Source: Gammaproteobacteria bacterium
GTDB taxonomy: Bacteria > Pseudomonadota > Gammaproteobacteria > Steroidobacterales > PWYM01
Direction: 5' to 3'
Assembly (NCBI GenBank): GCA_020832005.1
Contig: JAFIFN010000006.1
Coordinates: 1 to 55,297, forward strand
Length of the DNA stretch: 55,297 nt
Part shown: in pieces, positions 49,950 to 55,297 of the stretch
How the letters are laid out: each line of letters starts with the position of its first letter
How positions within the stretch are numbered: the first letter of the stretch is position 1
Notes under the pieces: model-generated
What the model was told of the DNA's origin: nothing
Databases searched by the model: none
What the model saw: the letters and a program-made list of their open reading frames with translations, nothing else
Made by a program: the position numbers and the translations under genes

Positions 49950-51215
49950 GTGACGGATCACAATCGACCCATCCGCAGATGGGTGGGCTTCGCGCTGGTC
50001 AGCGCGTTTTTCTTCCTGATCACCGCAGGCACGTTCTCGTCGCTGGGCGTTGTGCTGCCCTACATGATTGCCGAATTCTCCTGGACCTGGTCACAGGCCG
50101 GTACAGGATTTTCGCTGTTCGCATTGATGGTGGGTCTTGCCGGTACAGCCCCTGCGTGGGTGCTCAAACGATTCGGCACCCAGAGCAGCTTTGGCCTGGG
50201 CGGCCTGCTCATGACCGCAGGCTTTGCGCTGCTCGCGATGGCGCCGGGACTGGCCCAGTACTATGCGGGTGTTTTGCTGCTGGGCGTTGGCTACGCACTG
50301 TGTGCCGCGGTGCCCGGGATTCACGTCATCAACAACTGGCTTCCCGAGCGGCGATCGTTCGCGATCGGTGCCTACATGATGATCGGTGGCCTCGGTGCGG
50401 TGGCCGGTCCGCTGATCGTCACCAGCGTCATTGCCGTCACCGACTCGTGGCGCGTGCACTGGTGGACGATGGCGATCGCCATGACTTCCCTGGCGATCCT
50501 GGCACTGATCTTCGTGCGCGATCGGCCAAGTGCGCCGGATGGCGAGGCCGAGGCGCAGACGCCTGCCGAAGAGAAGTCTTCCCGGGTTTTCACGACAAGC
50601 TCGGACTGGACCTTCCGCGAAGCCGTGCGTACGCCGCAGTACTACGTCATCGTCATCGCATTGTCGATGACGCTGATGTGTACCTTGACGATGAACAGTT
50701 GGGCGTTCACCCACATGACGGCGTTGAATATCCCTGCGGGATTTGCCGCCGGCGCGCTGGCTGCCAACGGTGCCGTGAACGCCATGTCGCGTCTGGCCGG
50801 CGGCGCACTGGCCACCCGTATCGACCCCAAGTGGCTGCTGTTCGGCGCGCTGTGCTTCGAGGCCGTAGGCATGGTGGCCCTGTCGGTTGCGAGCAATCCG
50901 GTGGCCATCGCCTTTTTTGTCGTCGGTGAAGGAGTTGGCTTCGGGGTGGTGTTCTTCGCCACTGCCATGCTGCTGGTGAATTACTTTGGCACCACGCACA
51001 ACCCGATCATATTCGGCACCATGAACATGATCACCACCATCGCGATGGTCGGTCCGATTATCGCCGGCCTGATGGCCGAGTCCTTCGGCACCTTCGCACT
51101 GACCTACCAGGTCTTTGCCTTGATGCTGGTCGTGATGGCAGTGATCGTCGGCGTGATGCGCCCGCCGCAGCGAAAGCAGGCGGTACCCGCCGGCACTGAT
51201 GAGGCGACGGCCTGA
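49950..51215 (+). CDS. MFS transporter (oxalate/formate antiporter or monocarboxylate type)
   Basis: A 421-residue transporter with 12 predicted helices and a charged central loop (about 190-215). The N-terminal half (GTFSSLGVVLPYMIAEFSWTW and AAVPGIHVINNWLPERRSFAIGAY) resembles the OFA/monocarboxylate group. The GTG start has AAGGAG 8 bases upstream. It likely brings in a carboxylated substrate of the neighbouring catabolic genes, under the AraC regulator. The cargo is not determined. Confidence 0.9.
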   Translation: MTDHNRPIRRWVGFALVSAFFFLITAGTFSSLGVVLPYMIAEFSWTWSQAGTGFSLFALMVGLAGTAPAWVLKRFGTQSSFGLGGLLMTAGFALLAMAPGLAQYYAGVLLLGVGYALCAAVPGIHVINNWLPERRSFAIGAYMMIGGLGAVAGPLIVTSVIAVTDSWRVHWWTMAIAMTSLAILALIFVRDRPSAPDGEAEAQTPAEEKSSRVFTTSSDWTFREAVRTPQYYVIVIALSMTLMCTLTMNSWAFTHMTALNIPAGFAAGALAANGAVNAMSRLAGGALATRIDPKWLLFGALCFEAVGMVALSVASNPVAIAFFVVGEGVGFGVVFFATAMLLVNYFGTTHNPIIFGTMNMITTIAMVGPIIAGLMAESFGTFALTYQVFALMLVVMAVIVGVMRPPQRKQAVPAGTDEATA

Positions 51216-51248
51216 GGGTGGGGCCTGACTGTGGGGCCTCGGGGCGTG

Positions 51249-51737
51249 TCAGGCAGGGGTCGCGGCGAGTTCGCGATAGCCGCCGCCGTGGAACAGCAGT
51301 GGCTGGCCGTCGCGCAGCTCGCAGCTCAGCACACGACCGACGATGATCACATGATCGCCGGCATCAAATCGGGCATGGGTTTCACACTGGTACAGCGCGA
51401 GGAAGTCTTTGAGTGTGGGAACCGCGCCGATGCCATCGGTATAGTCGATGCCCGAAAACTTGTCTTCGCGGTCCACCGCAAAGTGGTTGGACATGTCCTG
51501 CTGCCCGGCATGCAGTACATGAATGGCAAAATGTGCTGCCTCGTGAAACGCCGGGAATGGCAGAATCGTCTTGTTGACGCACCAAAGTATCAATGGCGGA
51601 TTCGCCGAGACAGAGGTAAAGCTGTTGACCGTCATGGCGACCGGTCGTGCCTGCGCATTGGCGCAAGTGACAATGGTGACACCGGTGGCGAACTGGCCCA
51701 TTGCCTGCCGGAACTGGGCTTCACTGATCTGGGTCAT
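51249..51737 (-). CDS. Flavin reductase-like domain protein
   Basis: A 162-residue split-barrel FMN-binding flavin reductase (FRQAMGQFATGVTIVTCANAQARPVAMTVNSFTSVSANPPLILWCV). Members supply reduced flavin to a monooxygenase or act as flavin oxidoreductases. The ATG at 51737 starts the domain. No two-component monooxygenase is encoded in the window. It is divergent from the SDR gene. Confidence 0.9.
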   Translation of the reverse strand: MTQISEAQFRQAMGQFATGVTIVTCANAQARPVAMTVNSFTSVSANPPLILWCVNKTILPFPAFHEAAHFAIHVLHAGQQDMSNHFAVDREDKFSGIDYTDGIGAVPTLKDFLALYQCETHARFDAGDHVIIVGRVLSCELRDGQPLLFHGGGYRELAATPA

Positions 51738-51868
51738 GGAGTACTCTGCCTTGGGATTCGGGACAGGATGATAACCGTGCCGCGGCTGGCGACCAAGTCG
51801 ACTGTGCATGGTCGCGGTCGTCGCCCGAGTGCACCATGCCGCATCGCCCTTTGTTTTCGCGAGCGCTC

Positions 51869-52726
51869 ATGACGACGCAAAAGACGACGCACAGGCAACG
51901 CACGTGGTTGATCACCGGTGTGAGCAGCGGGCTGGGTCGAGCGCTTGCCCATGCGGCGCTTGCGCGTGGCGATCTTGTCGCCGGCACGGCACGCTCGGCA
52001 GCTGATGCCCAGGCGTTCGCGGCGCAGGCGCCGAGCCGCAGCTGCGCGCTGGTGCTCGACGTCACGGACACGGCATCGATTCCTCAGGTGATCGCGACAG
52101 CCGAGCAGGCTCTCGGGCCTGTGGATGTCCTGGTCAACAACGCAGGCTACCAGCTGGTCGGTGCCGTAGAGGAGCTGGGCCTGGATGAGTTGCGGGCACA
52201 GTTCGAGGTCAACGTGTTCGCTGCCCTGGCTGTCACCCAGGCTGTTTTGCCGGGCATGCGCACGCGCGGCCACGGGCATATCGTCAACATCAGCTCGGTC
52301 AGCGGGCTTGCCACCTGGGCGGGCACAGGTGGTTACTGTGCCAGCAAGTTCGCACTCGAGGCCCTCGGCGAGACGCTGGCCCAGGAGGTGGGTCCGCTGG
52401 GTATTCGTGTTACCAATGTTGCGCCCGGGGGCCTGCGCACCGACTTTACGGGCCGTTCGTTGCAACGCGCTGCCAGGCGGATCGAAGACTACCAGGCCAC
52501 TGCCCACGAATCTGAGCGCATCATCGCCAGCTATCGTGGCAACGAACCCGGTGATCCTGACAAGGTGGCTGCCGCCGTCATCGGGCTTGTCGATATGCCT
52601 GAACCGCCGTTGCACCTGCTGCTCGGCGCCGATGCCCTGTATTACCACGGACGCAAGGCCGGCGCGCTGCAAAGTGAGATCGCACAGTGGGCGCCGTTGT
52701 CGCTGAGCACTGCGGCCGACGACTGA
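51869..52726 (+). CDS. Short-chain dehydrogenase/reductase
   Basis: A 285-residue NAD(P)-dependent oxidoreductase. The cofactor loop is TGVSSGLG, NNAG is conserved, and the Ser-Tyr-Lys catalytic triad is visible in NISSVSGL and YCASK. The start at 51869 is tentative; one at 51836 would add eleven residues. The substrate is unknown. It converges with the ligase gene. Confidence 0.9.
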   Translation: MTTQKTTHRQRTWLITGVSSGLGRALAHAALARGDLVAGTARSAADAQAFAAQAPSRSCALVLDVTDTASIPQVIATAEQALGPVDVLVNNAGYQLVGAVEELGLDELRAQFEVNVFAALAVTQAVLPGMRTRGHGHIVNISSVSGLATWAGTGGYCASKFALEALGETLAQEVGPLGIRVTNVAPGGLRTDFTGRSLQRAARRIEDYQATAHESERIIASYRGNEPGDPDKVAAAVIGLVDMPEPPLHLLLGADALYYHGRKAGALQSEIAQWAPLSLSTAADD

Positions 52727-52738
52727 CGACCGGCTGCG

Positions 52739-54289
52739 TCAGGGCTCCGTGGTGTCGGCTTGTTGGGCAGCGCTCTCGGCCGCGGTGTCGAGCTCACGCA
52801 GACGGGTCTTGAGGACCTTGCCGTAATTGTTCTTGGGCAGTTGCTCAATGAAGCGGTAATACCGCGGCCGCTTGTAGCGCGCGATGCGTTCCAGGCAGTA
52901 GCGATCCAGGGCCGCCGGATCCGGATGCCTGCCGCGCGCCGCCACCACATAGGCCACGACGCTTTCTCCCCACTCCCGGTCAGGACGGCCGATCACCGAG
53001 ACTTCGGCGACATCCGCATGGCTGACGAGAACCTCCTCGACTTCGCGCGGATAGATGTTGTTACCGCCGGAGATGATCAGGTCCTTCGCGCGATCCTTCA
53101 GCGTCAGAAAGCCTTCGGCATCCAGGCAGCCGTAATCCCCGGTATGCAGCCAGCCGTCGCGCAGGGTCTCGGCGCTCTCTTCTGCTTGTTGCCAGTAACC
53201 CTGCATGACCGTGTCGCCGCGCACGACCACCTCGCCGACTTCGCCCTGCGCTAACCAGTCACCGTCGGAGCGAATACGAACCTCCACGGCGCTTTGCGCG
53301 ATGCCCACCGAGGCCAGGCGTTCCAGCCAGCGCGAATGGTCACGTTCAGCGTGCATACGTGCACTAAGTGCGGTGATCGTCATCGGGCTTTCGCCCTGAC
53401 CGTAGAGCTGCGCCAGCTTGGGACCGAACCTGTCCAGTGCCGCGAGGCTGTCGTCGACGTACATCGGCCCCCCGCCGTAGATGATGGTCTTGAGTTGCCT
53501 GGTGTCGGTGTCCGCGGGATGATCGAGCAGGCGCTTGACCATCGTGGGTGCTGCGAAAAACACCGAAGCAGGCCAGTGCCTGATCAGTGCAAAGGCCTCG
53601 GCCGCCTCAAACGCCGCACTTTCGGGAATGACATGGCAGCTCGCCTGCATGACGTGGGGCAGGGCGTAGAGACCCGAGCCATGGCTCATCGGCGCCAGGT
53701 GCAGCATGCTGCGCCACGGTGACTGCTGATCAACATCGGCGAAGTAGCACCACGACATCGCCAGCAGATTGCGATGCGTGAGCACGGCGCCCTTGGGCTT
53801 GCCGGTGGTGCCGCTGGTGTAGAACATCCACGCGGCGTCCTGCGGCGATACCGCGGTAACGTCGATCGGTCTGGCTTCCAGCAGGCTTGCGTAGGCGGCT
53901 GTGCCGATGGTGATCACCCGTGATTCGGCAAGCACGGCGCTGTCGACCACTGCAGCGGTGAGATCGGGTGTCGTGAAACACAGGCTGGCCCCGCTGTTGC
54001 CGAGAATGTAGGCAAACTCGCTCGTGTGCAGCTTGGCGTTCACCGGTACAGCCACCAGCCCCGCGTGCCAGCATGCGTACAGCAGTTCCAGGTACTCGGC
54101 ACAGTTGCGCATTACCAGTGCGACACGATCGCCCGGCACGAGTCCGAGCTCACCGCGCAGACCACCGGCAATCCGTGCGGCGCGGTCGGCCAGCTGGCCA
54201 TAGGTGAACTGCACCTGCGTGCCCACGGCGACTGCGGGCGCATTGCGCGCCGCCAGACCACTTCGCTGCAATTGCAGGGCGAGGTTCAT
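52739..54289 (-). CDS. Acyl-CoA synthetase-like AMP-dependent ligase
   Basis: A 516-residue adenylate-forming enzyme activating a carboxylic acid as an acyl-AMP/CoA thioester. The P-loop is YTSGTTGKPKG (157-167), with GDYGCLDAEGFLTLKDRAKDLIISGG as the hinge region and PKNNYGKVLKTRL carrying the C-terminal catalytic Lys. Its acid substrate is unknown. It begins 1 base after the amidohydrolase stop (TGAgATG), so the two are coupled. It could activate an acid released by the neighbouring amide-cleaving genes. Confidence 0.92.
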   Translation of the reverse strand: MNLALQLQRSGLAARNAPAVAVGTQVQFTYGQLADRAARIAGGLRGELGLVPGDRVALVMRNCAEYLELLYACWHAGLVAVPVNAKLHTSEFAYILGNSGASLCFTTPDLTAAVVDSAVLAESRVITIGTAAYASLLEARPIDVTAVSPQDAAWMFYTSGTTGKPKGAVLTHRNLLAMSWCYFADVDQQSPWRSMLHLAPMSHGSGLYALPHVMQASCHVIPESAAFEAAEAFALIRHWPASVFFAAPTMVKRLLDHPADTDTRQLKTIIYGGGPMYVDDSLAALDRFGPKLAQLYGQGESPMTITALSARMHAERDHSRWLERLASVGIAQSAVEVRIRSDGDWLAQGEVGEVVVRGDTVMQGYWQQAEESAETLRDGWLHTGDYGCLDAEGFLTLKDRAKDLIISGGNNIYPREVEEVLVSHADVAEVSVIGRPDREWGESVVAYVVAARGRHPDPAALDRYCLERIARYKRPRYYRFIEQLPKNNYGKVLKTRLRELDTAAESAAQQADTTEP

Positions 54290-54290
54290 C

Positions 54291-55297
54291 TCAATCGTTG
54301 ACCGGTCGTTCCCCGATCACCGGCCAGGCATTGACGCTTGGCAGGCCGGAGCGGGCGATGATCGCATCGCCTGCGCGCTGCGCTTCGGCGTAGAGCTCGT
54401 CTTCATCGACCATCGTTGAGCGGTAATTTTCTATGACCCGCACACCATCTACCCAGACACTGTGAACGCTGCGGCCATCAGCCGACCACACCAGCTGATT
54501 GACGACGTTCATGACCGGCGTCCATTCGGGTCGGTGGGTGTCGTGGCAGACGAGATCCGCCTTTCTGCCCACTGCCAGCGAACCGATGCTGTCCTGCAGC
54601 TGCAAGGCCCGCGCGGCGTTCACCGTGATCAGCGGCAGTGTTTCGTCCGCCGGCATGCGCGTGATGTCGTCTCTGGAATCCTTGAACAGTCCGGAGGTCA
54701 GATGCAGCAGTCTGAGCATGTCGGAATTATAGCCATCCGAGCCCAACAGCAGATTGATGCCCGCAGCAGGCATGTCCGCATGACGACCGTGCAGCGATAC
54801 ACCGAACGCCCCCTTGACGCTCGCCAAGGGACACAGGATCACATTGGTGCCGGTGCGCGCCAACGCTGCGAACTCCTGCTCGCTGATGCGCACGACATGC
54901 GTCAGGCAGACATTCGGACCCAGGACGCCGAGTGCCTCCAGGTGCTCGATGGGACGTCGGCCGAAAGCCTCGAGGAACCACTCTGGATCCGACTCACGCG
55001 CGCTCATGTGCGCCGAGACGCCTACACCATGTGCATCTGCCAGCTGTCGGGCTGCCTGCCAGACCTCGTCGGTGTTCGTCGAGTGGCCGACAAGAATCGG
55101 CCATGCAGCCAGGCGCGCATCGTTGTGGGCCGGATAACGCGCAAGCTCGCTTTCCATCAACGCGATGGCCTCGCTGTTGCGCTGCGCCTGCTGCTCGGGC
55201 TTGCCGAAGGCCCGTCCCTCGACCCAGATGCCCACGCGCCCGCGAATGCCTGTTTCGCTGGCGCCCTCCATGACCTCGTCGAGGTAGCGTACGGTGC
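54291..55297 (-). CDS. Amidohydrolase/deaminase, 5' end beyond window
   Basis: The frame is open past the last base, so the first part, including the HxH metal motif, is missing; at least 335 residues remain. The visible part belongs to the amidohydrolase superfamily of the guanine deaminase/TrzA/SAH-deaminase type: VSAHMSARE, CLTHVVRIS, and GSDGYNSDMLRLL with the metal Asp. GSLAVGRKADLVCHD and the final WVDGVRVIENY form the outer beta domain. It may deaminate or dechlorinate a ring compound; the substrate is unknown. Confidence 0.88.
   Translation of the reverse strand, partial: TVRYLDEVMEGASETGIRGRVGIWVEGRAFGKPEQQAQRNSEAIALMESELARYPAHNDARLAAWPILVGHSTNTDEVWQAARQLADAHGVGVSAHMSARESDPEWFLEAFGRRPIEHLEALGVLGPNVCLTHVVRISEQEFAALARTGTNVILCPLASVKGAFGVSLHGRHADMPAAGINLLLGSDGYNSDMLRLLHLTSGLFKDSRDDITRMPADETLPLITVNAARALQLQDSIGSLAVGRKADLVCHDTHRPEWTPVMNVVNQLVWSADGRSVHSVWVDGVRVIENYRSTMVDEDELYAEAQRAGDAIIARSGLPSVNAWPVIGERPVND

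Overview
The window reads as a high-GC chromosomal segment of a proteobacterium, most likely a gammaproteobacterium. The support is the GlgC/GlgB/GlgX glycogen set, NnrS, cd1 nitrite reductase, a TonB-dependent receptor, an NsrR-type Rrf2 regulator, and Shine-Dalgarno sites of the AGGAGG type. I cannot name the genus; a marine lineage with a partial denitrification pathway is a guess. Genes are packed with few gaps, and no gap between genes exceeds 300 bases. No tRNA, rRNA, CRISPR array, insertion sequence or phage gene was seen. The first ~65 bases are homopolymer-rich and nearly fold back on themselves, so they look like a contig-end artefact.

Region 1 (127-835): a small nucleotidyltransferase followed by an overlapping 72-residue protein, a possible two-gene module. 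Region 2 (875-16628): a glycogen and central-carbon island with glgC, glgB, glgX, glgP, phosphoketolase (xfp), transaldolase (tal), a second compact glucan phosphorylase, acetate kinase (ackA) and a small heat-shock protein. Together these can build glycogen from glucose-1-phosphate, break it down, and send sugar phosphates through phosphoketolase to acetyl phosphate, then acetate and ATP. The first glgP has an in-frame TGA that lies in the loop of a perfect 8-bp hairpin, and the missing C-terminus continues in the same frame.

Region 3 (16651-24698): alpha/beta hydrolase, nnrS, a cd1 nitrite reductase (nirS) with an extra N-terminal cytochrome c domain, a TonB-dependent haem-type receptor whose start overlaps the nirS stop, nsrR, and a secreted methyltransferase. 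A near-consensus NsrR operator lies in the nnrS/nirS divergent region, over the likely nirS promoter. No haem d1 biosynthesis genes are present in the window.

Region 4 (24829-31648): transporters, two of them built from unusual fusions. One is an osmoprotectant-type ABC system whose binding protein and permease are a single chain. The other is a tripartite tricarboxylate transporter whose TctC and TctB parts are fused. An AI-2E family permease lies between them.

Region 5 (31695-55297): catabolic and regulatory genes. They include a TetR/SnoaL pair with an operator; an acetamidase/formamidase; an operon of VOC protein, allophanate-hydrolase-like amidase, HpaI-type aldolase and TSUP exporter; ribokinase; an extradiol dioxygenase; a Rieske oxygenase; PhoD; an operon of cupin, IclR, HyuA, HyuB and VOC; AraC and MFS; flavin reductase; SDR; an acyl-CoA-ligase-like enzyme; and a truncated amidohydrolase at the window end. 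This looks like breakdown of amide or ring nitrogen compounds, with substrates unknown. Several sharp palindromes sit in front of these operons and are probably operators.
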